Of a stretch of 64,000 nt of DNA, positions 41,855-51,995 are shown in pieces. Positions within the stretch are counted from its first letter, which is position 1, and each line of letters opens with the position of its first letter. Under the pieces are notes generated by a model that saw only the letters and a program-made list of their open reading frames with translations, was not told the origin of the DNA and did no database searches. The position numbers and the translations under genes are program-made. The stretch covers positions 309,501 through 373,500 of the forward strand of contig NC_015703.1 in the NCBI RefSeq assembly GCF_000218895.1, given 5' to 3'. The DNA comes from Runella slithyformis DSM 19594. Lineage in GTDB: Bacteria; Bacteroidota; Bacteroidia; Cytophagales; Spirosomataceae.

Positions 41855-43972
41855 ATGCTGAAAAAATGTACCCTTTTTGCGGTTTTAATCACCGCAATTT
41901 TTCAGGTCCAGCGTTCCTTTTCGCAGGGGAAAGTCACCTACAAACAAGCCGAGATTCTGTGGGATACGTGGGGTGTGCCGCATATATACGCTAAAAATGA
42001 CGAAAGCCTTTTTTTCGCGTACGGCTGGGCGCAAACCCAAAACCACGGCAATCTCCTTCTTCAACTCTACGGACAGGCGCGCGGAAAAGGGGCCGAATAT
42101 TGGGGAGAAAAATACGCTCAGGCCGACCGTTGGGTCATCATCAACGGCATTCATGAACGCGCCGCCGAATGGTACGCGCTGCAAAAACCCGCCATGCGCA
42201 AAAACCTGGACGCCTTTGCCCTCGGCGTAAACAAGTACGCGAAAAAGTACCCCGACAAGCTAAGCGCTGAAGCAAAGCGGGCGTTGCCCATTACGGCCGT
42301 CGATGTCATTGCGCATGTACAACGGGTGACGCACTTCGTTTTTCTGGCTCCGCAGGGACAGGTCGCCGCCGCCGAAAAGCGGCAGGGAGACCAAAACGGC
42401 TCCAATGCCTGGGCCGTTGGCCCTTCCAAATCAGCAAGCGGCAATGCACTTTTGTTGACCAACCCCCACCTTCCGTGGTCAGACCTTTATTTGTATATCG
42501 AAGCGCAGCTGGTATCGCCCGGCGTCAATACGTACGGCATCAGCCGCATGGGCTTTCCGGTGCTGACGATGGCGTTCAATGCCACGGCCGGCTACTCCCA
42601 AACCGTCAATACCAACGACGGACAGGATTTCTACGAACTCACGCCCGCCGAAGGAGGCTACCGATGGAACGGAAAAGTAAAGGCATTTGAAACCAAAGAA
42701 CGAACGCTCAACATCAGACAGCCTGACGGGACGTTGAAGGAAGAAAAAATGGTAATTCGTCATTCCATCCATGGTCCCGTGGTGAGCGACAAAGGCGGCA
42801 AACTCATCGCCATGCGCGTAGCCGGATTGGGACAATCGGGGATTTTTGAACAATATTGGGACATGGCGCGGGCCAAAGATCTGGCGGCGTTCGAAGCCGC
42901 TGTCAGCCGGTTGCAGATTCCGATGTACACGCTGATGTTTGCTGATAACAAAGGCAATATCTTCAACCTTTTCAACGCCGAAGTGCCCGTTCGCCCACTG
43001 GGCGACTGGAAGTATTGGTCGGGCGTGGTCAAAGGCGATACCTCGGCTACTTTATGGACCAAAACACACCCGTACAAAGATTTGCCTAAAGTCCGCAATC
43101 CCGCCACGGGTTGGCTGCAAAATACCAACGAGCCGCCTTGGACCGCTACCGTGCCCATGGTCAATCATTACAAAGATTTTCCGGCGTACATGGCCCCGGC
43201 TCCCACCATGTCTTTCCGCACGCAGCGCTCGGTGCGTATGCTGATGGAGTCCGGAAAGATGTCACTGGATCAGTTTATTGAACTGAAACTCTCCACCCGG
43301 ATGGAGCTGGCCGACCGCATCGTCAACGACCTGATCACCGCCACCGAAGCCAACGGAAGTGCCGAAGCCAAAGAAATCGCCGTCGTGCTGACCCAATGGG
43401 ACCACAACACCGACAACGACAGCAAAGGAGCCTTTTTGTTCGACCGTTTTGTCAGAAAATGGGTGGGAGGAACGGAAAAACTGAACAGTCTGGGAACCGC
43501 TTCCCCTTTATTTTCAACCCCCTGGAACCTCAGCGACCCCGTCAATACCCCCAACGGTATCGCCGACCCCAAAGCAGCCCTTGCCGCGTTGTTGGAAGCC
43601 GCCAAAGAGGTTAAAGCCACCTACGGACGCTTGGACGTACCCTGGGGCGAGGTATTTCGGTTCAAAATAGGTGAGGTAGAAGTGCCGGGCAACGGCGGCC
43701 CGGGTCCAATGGGCGTATTCCGAACCATGACGCTGGGGCCCCCTTCGGGCGGCAAATATTTTCCCGCTCACGGCGATACCTACGTAGCGGCCATTGAATT
43801 TTCAAAACCCTTAAAGGCAAAGGTCCTGACCAGCTACGGCAATGCCACTCAGCCGGAGTCCAAACACCGCAACGATCAATTGCCGTTATTGTCCGAAAAG
43901 AAAATGCGTCCCGTTTGGTTTACCCGTGAAGAAGCGGAACAGCATTTGGCCGAAAAAACGGTCTTTAAGTAA
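41855..43972 (+). CDS. Penicillin acylase-family (S45) exported amidase
   Basis: 705 residues with a signal peptide (LFAVLITAIFQVQRSFSQ). This is an Ntn-hydrolase precursor: the alpha chain runs to about residue 182, and autocleavage before Ser183 in NGSNAWAVGP would free the catalytic N-terminal Ser of the beta chain. LTNPHLPW, WGVPHIYAKNDESLFFAYGWAQ (in two parts around residues 33-54) and FNATAGYSQTVNTND fit acyl-homoserine-lactone or cyclic lipopeptide acylases. The substrate could be N-acyl signals or antibiotics. It is preceded by an AT-rich spacer (41679-41854) and forms its own unit. Confidence 0.9.
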   Translation: MLKKCTLFAVLITAIFQVQRSFSQGKVTYKQAEILWDTWGVPHIYAKNDESLFFAYGWAQTQNHGNLLLQLYGQARGKGAEYWGEKYAQADRWVIINGIHERAAEWYALQKPAMRKNLDAFALGVNKYAKKYPDKLSAEAKRALPITAVDVIAHVQRVTHFVFLAPQGQVAAAEKRQGDQNGSNAWAVGPSKSASGNALLLTNPHLPWSDLYLYIEAQLVSPGVNTYGISRMGFPVLTMAFNATAGYSQTVNTNDGQDFYELTPAEGGYRWNGKVKAFETKERTLNIRQPDGTLKEEKMVIRHSIHGPVVSDKGGKLIAMRVAGLGQSGIFEQYWDMARAKDLAAFEAAVSRLQIPMYTLMFADNKGNIFNLFNAEVPVRPLGDWKYWSGVVKGDTSATLWTKTHPYKDLPKVRNPATGWLQNTNEPPWTATVPMVNHYKDFPAYMAPAPTMSFRTQRSVRMLMESGKMSLDQFIELKLSTRMELADRIVNDLITATEANGSAEAKEIAVVLTQWDHNTDNDSKGAFLFDRFVRKWVGGTEKLNSLGTASPLFSTPWNLSDPVNTPNGIADPKAALAALLEAAKEVKATYGRLDVPWGEVFRFKIGEVEVPGNGGPGPMGVFRTMTLGPPSGGKYFPAHGDTYVAAIEFSKPLKAKVLTSYGNATQPESKHRNDQLPLLSEKKMRPVWFTREEAEQHLAEKTVFK

Positions 43973-44059
43973 TATTCCTTCAGCCTTCTCAATGCAGGTA
44001 AAACATACCATTCGTTAACATTTTTTGACAAAAACGTACCTTAGAGTGGGCAAAGCGCC

Positions 44060-45546
44060 ATGTGTAGTCAATTCCTGCTACGCTGCGATGTATTGAAAAA
44101 GCTTTTTACATTTCTGTTATGGGTCGGGGCTATTCTCCAACTCTACGCGCAAAGCACTACCTTTACCCCGCAGGTAATGGTTCCGCCCCGGCTGTCGTAT
44201 GACGCCCTTATCGCCATTCCATCCCCCATGGAGGGAAGTATGGTCTTTGATACCACCCACAAGGTCGTCAGAGTATTCAAAAAAATAAATGGTTTCCGCT
44301 GGCCTATTCCACACAACAAACGCTGTCGCCCGGTCTGCTGACCTGACAGGGAAAAGGCACGAAAAGTCAGGGATTGGTGGAATACGCCCGGGACATTGCC
44401 GTCGATACCGCAGGCCATGTGTACATCACGGGTGCCTTTTCCGGTACCCTTCGTTTTGGTACATTGAGCATTCCCTACTCGGGAGGATATGATATGTTTA
44501 TTGCTAAATTCAACGGCAGCGGTGCCGGACAGGATTATGGCAAAGACATTACCGTAGATGCGGCGGGCAATATTTATGTTACCGGACAATTTCAGGGCCC
44601 GGCCGCCTTCAGCACCATCAATCTTACGTCTTCTGCCGATGATTTTTTTGTGGCCAGGTACAACAGCGCCCACACTCTCCGATGGGTCCAAAAAGGGGAC
44701 GGTAAGTTACAGGATGCGGGCAACGGAATCGCCGCAGATGCTCGCGGCAATGTGTATGTCACGGGTTTTTTCAGCGATGTCGCTACCTTCAGCTCCACCA
44801 CCCTGACCTCCGCAGGCAGTACCGATATTTTTGTTGCAAAGTACAACACCGACGGGGCGCTCCAATGGATCAACCGGGCGGGCGGCACCGACAGCGACCA
44901 GGGACACGCTATCACCGTAGATTCCAACGGCAATGTTTACCTTACCGGGGCTTTCTACGGACAAACCTTTTTTGACAAAACGGGTCTTTATGCAAGTTTT
45001 GGATTAAGTGATACGTTTTTGGCCAAGTACAACGGCAACGGGTTCTTTCAGTGGGTGCTGAAAGCAGGCCGGCCGCTGAGCGGCAACGAAAATGACATTG
45101 CTGTTGACACCAAGGGCGATGTGTACATTACACCCGGCTCGGGCAGTATTTCCATCGCAAAATACAGCGGCGACGGCGCTACCCAATGGTCACATCAACT
45201 AAAAGAGAATGGCGGCAGTACGTTCAGCAGTTCGGGTCTGGCCGTGGACGCCTCCGATAATGTGTACCTCACCGGAAAATTTGCCGATAAAGTCGCCTTC
45301 GGCAGCACAACTCTTACTTCCGCCGGCAGCAGTGATATTTTTGTGGCCAAGTACAACGTGACGGGCATGCTCCAATGGGCCAAACAGGCAGGCGGCCCGG
45401 GCAGCGACAGCGGAGAAGGAGTAGCCGCCGGCCCGGAGGGTGCAGCGTATGCCACCGGACAGTTTGCGGCCACGGCCGCCTTCGGTGCCTCACGCCTGAC
45501 ATCGACAGGGGCACAGGATATTTTTGTCGTGAAATTTGTGGATTAG
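44060..45546 (+). pseudogene. SBBP-repeat beta-propeller surface protein, frameshifted
   Basis: The first frame (44060-44341) has a signal peptide and a typical Bacteroidota N-terminal module ending in INGFRW. The propeller continues in another frame, whose upstream part, 44307-44352, reads AYSTQQTLSPGLLT, a TGA, then QGKGTKSQG. The open part, 44374-45546, has about seven SBBP units of the kind AVDTAGHVYITGAFSG...FIAKFN and ends in FVVKFVD. In the first unit the usual LQWVKKAGG link is missing after FIAKFN. One frame change, one nonsense codon and a small internal deletion indicate decay. The intact protein would be a secreted propeller. Confidence 0.7.
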
Positions 45547-45560
45547 TATCTTCCTAAATT

Positions 45561-45645
45561 ATTTCCCGCAGATTGTCGGGAATTAAATGCACGCAAATTT
45601 GCGCAGAAAAAAATCAGTATTTACCTGCGACCGGCTGTGGGAAAG
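45561..45645. repeat. Dispersed palindromic repeat, copy C
   Basis: 85 bp starting ATTTCCCGCAGAT and ending GTGGGAAAG, with ACGCAAATTTGCGCAG and AAAATCAGTAT in between, clearly related to copies A and B near 17 kb. No GxxExxY gene accompanies this copy. The rest of the spacer to 45958 holds no supported gene; an imperfect hairpin lies at 45856-45918. Confidence 0.7.
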
Positions 45646-45958
45646 AATATATCTTCACCTACAATCCTTCCGGTTCGGGCCCGAGAAATGCGTCTTTTTT
45701 TATCAACGGCCGATAATTGCACCGGGCGCCCTTCCCGCACAGCTCTATTGCTTCATTCAGCAAGCCCTTACGGAGGCCCTCACGAAGAGAATCCCAATTA
45801 TCTTTTAGTATATGAGCCCGTGAGCGGTCTTTATTTATCTTTCCGGGAGAAAGAAATGGTATAGAACGGCGTTTGAGCCGTAGTTAATAAACATCTATCC
45901 GCTAAACGCCTATACCATACGCTCTTTTCCCAAAGCAGCCTTTTCGAAACCCAATTGT

Positions 45959-47188
45959 ATGAAAAAGAAACCCTTCATATTCAGTATCGTTTTAGCCGTC
46001 ATGGCCTTTGCCTTCGGGGCCGTCATGGCCCAAAACTCACCCAAAAGCCCCGGCACCTTTGAACTTAAAGACAACGACCGGGTGGTTTTTCTGGGAAACT
46101 CACTGTTTGAAAATGAACTTCAATACGGCTACCTGGAGCTGGCCCTCACCACGCGGTGGCCCGGCCGAAATGTGACATTCCGGAATCTTGGCTGGACCGG
46201 CGACAATGTTTGGGGCGAAGCCCGCAGTACGTTTACCAATCCGCCCACGCCCTACCAGCACCTCATGACGCAGATCACCAACGCAAAGCCAACCCTCGTT
46301 TTTGTGGCTTACGGGGGCGTAGAAGCGCAGGAGGGTGCCGCAGGTCTGTCCCGTTTTACCGAAGGTCTGGGAAAACTTATTGATAAGATCGACTCGCTCG
46401 GAGCTAAAACCATTTTGCTTTCGCCCATTCCCATCATGTATGAGGATACGGCGGTCCATGTGGCTAAGCGCAATGCCGACCTTACATTGTACGCTTCGGC
46501 CATCGCCAAAATGGCCGCCGAGCGCGGCAAACAGTTCATTGATATTTATGCACCTATTTCAGAATTCAGCAAAAAAACAATGATACTGGAAAACGGTGTA
46601 CACCTTAATGAGCTTGGCTACTATTATTTGGCGAGTGTATTGGAGAAAAATTTGGGGCTTGATCCATTGCCTCAACCGGTCAGTATTGCCGTCGCTAAAA
46701 ATGCCGCCGAAGCAACGGGACCGGCCAAAATTCTCGCGTCAGACCCAAAGAACGTTACGCTGCAATTCAGCATCGACGAAGGCTTTCTGCCCTTGCCGCT
46801 TCCTGAAAACGGAACCGCATTCACTGCCAATACCCCGCAATTGAAAATCAGCGGCTTGAAAAAAGGGTTTTATACCCTAACCACCGAAAATCAGCAGATC
46901 ATCACCGCGTCGGCGCAGCAGTGGGCACAGGGCGTGGCTATTACGCAAGGCCCTGCGTACACCCAAGCAGCTCAAATTCGGGAGATGATCCTAAAGAAAA
47001 ATGAGCAGTTCTTTTTCCAATACCGCCCCCTGAACCGAACCTATATTCTCGGCTTTCGTTCCTATGAACAGGGCCGACACGCCAAGGGTCTTGAAGAGCA
47101 AAGCCTCATAATAAAATGGTTGGAGGGACAGATTGCCCTCCACAGCACGCCAAAAACAAGAGTGTATCAACTTTCTCCCGTCAAGTAG
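45959..47188 (+). CDS. Exported SGNH/GDSL-like hydrolase
   Basis: 409 residues with a signal peptide (IVLAVMAFAFGAVMAQ). The SGNH core occupies about residues 35-230: VVFLGNSLFEN (block I, GNS rather than GDS), FRNLGWTGDNV (block II), VFVAYGGVEAQEG (block III; the Asn is replaced), and GVHLNELGYYYLA (block V with the catalytic His). A C-terminal beta-rich extension follows. This variety is regularly seen next to PVC-type cytochrome proteins, as here, and may deacylate polysaccharides in the periplasm. Confidence 0.85.
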   Translation: MKKKPFIFSIVLAVMAFAFGAVMAQNSPKSPGTFELKDNDRVVFLGNSLFENELQYGYLELALTTRWPGRNVTFRNLGWTGDNVWGEARSTFTNPPTPYQHLMTQITNAKPTLVFVAYGGVEAQEGAAGLSRFTEGLGKLIDKIDSLGAKTILLSPIPIMYEDTAVHVAKRNADLTLYASAIAKMAAERGKQFIDIYAPISEFSKKTMILENGVHLNELGYYYLASVLEKNLGLDPLPQPVSIAVAKNAAEATGPAKILASDPKNVTLQFSIDEGFLPLPLPENGTAFTANTPQLKISGLKKGFYTLTTENQQIITASAQQWAQGVAITQGPAYTQAAQIREMILKKNEQFFFQYRPLNRTYILGFRSYEQGRHAKGLEEQSLIIKWLEGQIALHSTPKTRVYQLSPVK

Positions 47189-47190
47189 TC

Positions 47191-50100
47191 ATGAATCCTA
47201 CTAAAGATACTATGAAATTTCTTCAACGAATCAGCATTGTTCCGTTGGTGCTGCTCATTACTTCTTCCGTTCATCAGGACGACCGAAAGTCAACGCCTGA
47301 TCCGGATGTACAGAAAGAACTCCAATCGTTTAAAATTGCGGATGGTTTTGAAGTAAGCCTGTGGGCTGCCGAGCCGCTCGTAGCCAAACCCATTCAGATG
47401 AACTGGGATGCCGACGGACGCCTGTGGGTGGTCAGCAGCACTGCTTACCCGCACCTGAAAACGGGCGAAGAAGCCAATGATAAGATCTTTGTCATCGAAG
47501 ATACCGACAACGACGGCAAAGCCGACAAATCGACCGTGTTTGCCGAAGGGCTCATCACGCCCACGGGAATCCTGCCGGGCGATGGCGGGGTATACGTGGC
47601 CAACTCCACGGAAATCCTTCATTTTTCGGATACGGACGGTGACGGCAAAGCCGACAAACGCCGCCGTATCCTGAACGGTTTCGGGACCGCCGACACCCAC
47701 CACCTCATTCATACCTTTCGCTGGGGGCCCGAAGGAAGGCTTTATTTCAACCAGTCGATCTACATTTACAGCCACGTCGAAACCCCCTTCGGCATCCGAC
47801 GGCTCGAAGGCGGCGGCGTGTGGCAGCTCAATACCAAAAACCTCGACATGAATGTGTACGCCCGAGGGCTGGTTAATCCCTGGGGATTGCAATTTGACCG
47901 TTGGGGGCAGTCCTTCCTGACCGACGGAGCCGGAGGCGAAGGCATCAATTACGCCTTTCCGGGCGCTACGTTTCTGACCGCTCCGGGGGCAGCAAGAATT
48001 CTTCGCGGACTGAATCCGGGCCAGCCCAAACACAGCGGTCTGGAGGTCATATCGGGGCGTCATTTGCCCGAATCGTGGCTGGGAAGCGTGATCACCAACG
48101 ACTTCCGAGCCAATCGTATCAATCGTTTTAAACTGGAGGAACAAGGCAGCGGGTACGCCTCCAAACAGATGGAAGACCTTCTCTGGACCGATCATGTCGC
48201 TTTCCGTCCCGTAGATATTTCAGTAGGACCCGACGGTGCGATTTACGTAGCCGACTGGTACAATCCTATCATTCAGCATGGAGAAGTGGACTTTCACGAC
48301 CCGCGCCGCGACCAGCAACACGGCCGTATCTGGCGCATTGTGGCCAAAAACCGTCCGTTGGTCAAAAAGCCGGCATTGACCAAAGCAACCGTCAATGAGC
48401 TGTTGGAAGCCCTCAAACTGCCTGAAGACTGGACCCGCGCGCAGGCGAAGCAGGTCCTGAAAGCCCGGGGAGCCAAAGAAGTACTGCCGGCGCTGCAAAA
48501 GTGGGTACAGGAGCTGGACAAAACCGGTGTCGATTATGAGCACAACCTGCTGGAAGCCCTGTGGGTGTACCAAACGCTCGACACCGTCAACGAGCCGCTG
48601 CTTGTCAGCCTGTTGAATGCCAAAACCCACAATGCCCGCGCCGCCGCGTTACGGGCTCTTGGCTTTTGGTATCCCAAACTGCCCAACGCACCCGCCCTGC
48701 TGACCAAAGCGGTGGCCGACCCTCATCCGCAGGTGAGGCTGGAAGCCGTGATCGGACTTCGTAACGTAAAAACCGCCGAAGCCGCCCGCACGGCGCTTTC
48801 GGTATTAGACAATTCCATGGATGAGTTTTTGGATTTTGCCCTCTGGCAGACCGTTCGTGAGATGGAGACATTGTGGGCTAACCGCCTGAAAACAGAGCCT
48901 AATTTCCTTGGAGATGCCAAAAAGACGGTCTTTGCGCTCAAATCCGCAAGCAGTCCGGAAGCGGTTTCTCAATTGGCCGAACTGTATCAAAAAGACCAAG
49001 TACCGGAGATGTATCAAAAAGAGGTACTCGCCTCCATCGCCAAATTCGGCAAAGCCGCTGACCTGACCGCCCTGTTTGTGAAAACGCTTCAGGGAAATAC
49101 CGATAAAAACAAAGCAACCGCTGACCGATTGGCCGCCCTCGAAGAAGCCGCCCGACGCGGGATAAAACCCACGGGCGATCTGAGCCGCATCACCGGTTTC
49201 ATCGAAAGTGACGATGAAGCCGTCACCACCTCCTCCATCCGCCTGATTGGTTTATGGCAACTCAGCGAGCTGAACGGAACCTTGGTCAGCCGGGCCGAAA
49301 AAGGGGAAAAGAACACCCGAAAAGCCGCACTGGGAGCTTTGGCAGCCATGAAAAATGACCAAGCCCGTACCTCACTGATCAATATGACCGGTTCAAAAAG
49401 CCCCGTCGATCTGCGATTGGCCGCGGCTTCTCAACTCGTTACGGTCGATGCCGGCGAAGCCGCGCGGATCGGTGCAGATCTGTTTCGCACGCTGCCGGCC
49501 CAAACCGATGTATCCGAATTGTTTCAGGCATTTGTCGTCAATAAGGCAGGAACGACCGCACTGGCTGAAGAGCTGACCGCCAAAAGAATCCCCGAAAGTA
49601 AAGCCATTGCCGGGCGTCAGGTGCTGCAACGTTCCGTTCCCTATAATCGACGCAACAGCGACGAAGTAAAACTCTTGGCAAAGGCGCTGGAAGCCTCAGG
49701 TGGCGTGCTGCCTGCTGAAAAAATGCCGCAGGAGTTGAACGAAAAAGAAATCAGCAGTCTGGCAAAAACAGTTGCCGAAACCGCCGACCCGGCCAAAGGG
49801 GAACTCATTTTCCGTAAAAGCGGACTTGCCTGCCTTACCTGTCACGCCATTGGCGGTGCCGGCGGCCGCATCGGTCCCGACCTGAGCAGTTTAGGAACCA
49901 GCTCTCCGGCGGAGACCATCATTCGGTCGATTCTGTACCCCAATGCCTCCATTAAAGAAGGATATGAGCTTCAGCGCATTGTAAAGAAAGACAAAAGCGA
50001 AATGATGGGTTACATCGTCAGCAACGGCAACGCCGAACTTGTACTGCGCGATGTGACGGGTCTGGAAGTATCCGTACCCAAAAGCCAGATCAGTGTTGTC

Positions 50101-50676
50101 GAAAAGGTCCCCGGCTCACTGATGCCGGCGGGGCTTACGGCGGGTTTGAGCAAAGAGGAGTTCCGAGACTTAGTAGGCTTCCTTTCCAAAATGGGAGAGT
50201 CCGGCCCGTTCCGAGTGCCCACGGCGCGCTTCGTCCGTCGCTGGAATGCCGTTTCGGCCGACAAAAACCTGACCAAAAAACTCATCGCTGAAGGCCCGGG
50301 TTACGTGGTCAAAGACAATGCCAAAGCCCTCTTCGAACCCGCCTACGGCAAAGTATCCGGCGACTTACCGCTGGATGAGCTGCCCGTGGTGGAAGCGGGT
50401 ACCGGCAAAAAGTATACTTTCGTAAAGTTTGACATTGAAGTGGTCAGCAAAGGAAACGTTACGCTGGATTTCAACACCACAGCGGGCATCACGGCTTGGG
50501 TAGGCGGGAAACCGCTCAAATTGACGGAATATGGCGTAACGACCGAACTGCCCACGGGGATTCACTCGTTTACGCTCGCCTTAGACCGTACAATTTTGAA
50601 AGAGAACGCGTTAAAAATAAAATTGGTTGACACGGAAAGCGGTTCAGCACAGACCCGTTTGGTCATGGGAAGATGA
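47191..50676 (+). CDS. PVC-type CxxCH cytochrome/membrane-bound dehydrogenase-like protein
   Basis: About 1161 residues from ATG 47191 (ATG 47212, at the signal peptide MKFLQRISIV, is an alternative). The N-terminal 400 residues form a beta-propeller like sugar dehydrogenases (FEVSLWAAEPL, DADGRLWVV, DTDNDGKADKSTVFAEGL, GPDGAIYVADWYNPI). HEAT-like repeats follow (about 430-800). A cytochrome c domain carries GLACLTCHAIGGAGGRIGPDL near residue 890, and a beta-domain ends the protein. The family oxidises unknown substrates in the periplasm and passes electrons to a haem. It follows the SGNH gene by 2 bp, so they form one transcript. Confidence 0.9.
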   Translation: MNPTKDTMKFLQRISIVPLVLLITSSVHQDDRKSTPDPDVQKELQSFKIADGFEVSLWAAEPLVAKPIQMNWDADGRLWVVSSTAYPHLKTGEEANDKIFVIEDTDNDGKADKSTVFAEGLITPTGILPGDGGVYVANSTEILHFSDTDGDGKADKRRRILNGFGTADTHHLIHTFRWGPEGRLYFNQSIYIYSHVETPFGIRRLEGGGVWQLNTKNLDMNVYARGLVNPWGLQFDRWGQSFLTDGAGGEGINYAFPGATFLTAPGAARILRGLNPGQPKHSGLEVISGRHLPESWLGSVITNDFRANRINRFKLEEQGSGYASKQMEDLLWTDHVAFRPVDISVGPDGAIYVADWYNPIIQHGEVDFHDPRRDQQHGRIWRIVAKNRPLVKKPALTKATVNELLEALKLPEDWTRAQAKQVLKARGAKEVLPALQKWVQELDKTGVDYEHNLLEALWVYQTLDTVNEPLLVSLLNAKTHNARAAALRALGFWYPKLPNAPALLTKAVADPHPQVRLEAVIGLRNVKTAEAARTALSVLDNSMDEFLDFALWQTVREMETLWANRLKTEPNFLGDAKKTVFALKSASSPEAVSQLAELYQKDQVPEMYQKEVLASIAKFGKAADLTALFVKTLQGNTDKNKATADRLAALEEAARRGIKPTGDLSRITGFIESDDEAVTTSSIRLIGLWQLSELNGTLVSRAEKGEKNTRKAALGALAAMKNDQARTSLINMTGSKSPVDLRLAAASQLVTVDAGEAARIGADLFRTLPAQTDVSELFQAFVVNKAGTTALAEELTAKRIPESKAIAGRQVLQRSVPYNRRNSDEVKLLAKALEASGGVLPAEKMPQELNEKEISSLAKTVAETADPAKGELIFRKSGLACLTCHAIGGAGGRIGPDLSSLGTSSPAETIIRSILYPNASIKEGYELQRIVKKDKSEMMGYIVSNGNAELVLRDVTGLEVSVPKSQISVVEKVPGSLMPAGLTAGLSKEEFRDLVGFLSKMGESGPFRVPTARFVRRWNAVSADKNLTKKLIAEGPGYVVKDNAKALFEPAYGKVSGDLPLDELPVVEAGTGKKYTFVKFDIEVVSKGNVTLDFNTTAGITAWVGGKPLKLTEYGVTTELPTGIHSFTLALDRTILKENALKIKLVDTESGSAQTRLVMGR

Positions 50677-50678
50677 AA

Positions 50679-50726
50679 AAAATGCTTTGGAAGGTTCCTG
50701 TGGTCAGGGATCTTCCCAAACATTTT
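50679..50726. terminator. Bidirectional terminator between convergent genes
   Basis: An imperfect stem of about 19 bp (50679-50698 with 50708-50726) flanked by A5-7 and TTTT. It separates the cytochrome gene from the minus-strand response regulator. Confidence 0.6.
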
Positions 50727-50758
50727 CACCTTTGGTAACGTTGCCCGCCGCCGCAATG

Positions 50759-51223
50759 TTACACTGCTTCTCTCCACTCATCTCGTATGACAAAATCCTG
50801 AAAATCAGGGCGAAACTCGCTTTTTTGGCGGCACAGGTCCACGATGGTTCTGATGGTTACTACGAGTTGTTCAAAAACAGCCGGCTTTTCAATGTAATAC
50901 AAAGCCCCGAGGCGATATATCTCTTCCAATGGTTTAAAGTAAATACTTGTAGCGTAAATAACCACGGGCAATGATTGTAACACCTTATCCTTTTTCATTT
51001 CTTCCAGACAATCAAACCCATTCTTTCGAGGCATCTTCATGTCTAAAAACAGCACATCCGGCAGGGTATCTTTATGTTCATTCAGCCAATCCATGAGTTG
51101 TTGGCCGTTATGAACCGTAGACAAACGGATGGGCAGTGCGATCTCTTCCAGCGCTTCCCGAAAAATTTCACAATCATCTTTATCATCATCCGCTAACAAC
51201 AGGTGAAATTGCTCCGTATTCAT
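50759..51223 (-). CDS. Single-domain response regulator (Rcp1-type)
   Basis: 154 residues from ATG 51223; upstream ATG 51295 adds residues without family character. Receiver features are LLLADDDKDDCEIF (acidic triad), phosphoacceptor D61 in VLFLDMKMPRKNG, the Thr in VVIYATSIY and K in YIEKPAVF. This short-loop type works as a phosphate relay with multi-domain kinases in Bacteroidota. No kinase gene is adjacent. Confidence 0.88.
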   Translation of the reverse strand: MNTEQFHLLLADDDKDDCEIFREALEEIALPIRLSTVHNGQQLMDWLNEHKDTLPDVLFLDMKMPRKNGFDCLEEMKKDKVLQSLPVVIYATSIYFKPLEEIYRLGALYYIEKPAVFEQLVVTIRTIVDLCRQKSEFRPDFQDFVIRDEWREAV

Positions 51224-51599
51224 ACAAAAAAAGGTAAGGTAATTGAGAGGTGTCAGCTCCTGTTCGCCACAGGGTAAGTTATTTAGAATAAACAATTAAT
51301 AGCACGAATTGTTTGACATCAACTTTCTGCCTTCGCGCCCGAAAAAGTTCATTTTTCTTAGTCTACCGGCTAATAGGTTGGTTGATATTTCAATTTTTAG
51401 CCCCCCCCCTTTCCATTTTCAGAATCAACCCATCCATGCTGACAGCCCCTCCCCTAATCGTTACAATTACACTTTCCGGTAGAATTATCACGGATAATCC
51501 ACCAAAAAACACCTTAGTATACTCAACCTATATTCTGTTTTTTATTCTATAAATCCATCAATTTTAAGGGGTAAATTATCGAAAAAATTAAATTTTTTG

Positions 51600-51631
51600 T
51601 TTGGTATTCTCAAAATGACTCTCTAACATTG
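51600..51631 (+). promoter_or_regulatory. Promoter upstream of the structured leader
   Basis: TTTG at 51600-51603, a 20-nt gap, then TAACATTG at 51624-51631 (7 of 8 bases fit TAnnTTTG). Transcription would start near 51638, some 460 nt before the SusC-like start. Confidence 0.45.
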
Positions 51632-51752
51632 CAGTATCAAACAATACTTATCCAACCAACGTTATAGTTTTTCCATTTTCGTAGGTCAAACATTTTTTAC
51701 AACTACTGCGGTCTCTTTGTAAACCACCTGCAAAAAGACGGCACCGGGGTAA

Positions 51753-51884
51753 GATACCGGTATCCCAAAATGGGAGGGACTGGAATATACCTGATTCAAT
51801 AGGTCTGCCCGACGGCAGACGCATATGGGTGGCATGGCTCTTCATTAAGAGTCATCAATGGAAGATCACAGGCCGGAACTGTGA
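51753..51884 (+). ncRNA. Candidate structured RNA or leader of the susC-like gene
   Basis: Five compact hairpins in 132 nt: GATACCGGTATC (51753-51764), TCCCA-AAA-TGGGA (51763-51775), GTCTGCC-CGAC-GGCAGAC (51803-51820), an 8-bp stem around CTCTTCATTAAGAG (51835-51854) and TCACAG-GCCGGAA-CTGTGA (51866-51884). No known riboswitch core (B12, TPP, SAM, c-di-GMP) was recognised. Either a small RNA or a regulatory 5' leader is possible; strand is inferred from the promoter. Confidence 0.35.
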
Positions 51885-51922
51885 CGCTTTAAACTCCCTC
51901 AACTGATATAAAAATTGCTTTG

Positions 51923-51995
51923 ACGCATAATGCGGGCAATCGGCCGTCTTCGACGGTGGTTGTCTAATGCGTGTCCGATTGCTCGGTTATGCGCC
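51923..51995 (+). promoter_or_regulatory. Long imperfect hairpin before the susC-like gene
   Basis: Arms of about 21 nt (51923-51943 and 51975-51995; shared GCATAA and GCAATCGG complements) enclose a second stem CCGTC-TTC-GACGG at 51944-51956. It could end the upstream small RNA or control read-through into the SusC gene. It lies about 106 nt before ATG 52102. The spacer 51224-51600 holds nothing else recognisable. Confidence 0.4.

Noticed and set aside
45587-45864. Overlapping open frames between the SBBP and SGNH genes
   Set aside because: They run through the palindromic repeat, have no recognisable domain, and compete with each other in different frames. A degraded gene cannot be excluded.
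51645-51845. A 65-residue minus-strand ORF upstream of susC
   Set aside because: It coincides with the hairpin-rich region, has no family-like pattern and no promoter on that strand; the open frame is better explained by the RNA structure.
51720-51900. Cobalamin or SAM riboswitch
   Set aside because: GAGGGACTGG resembles part of a SAM-I core, but the GCAACC and other conserved parts are missing; no B12 box is present.
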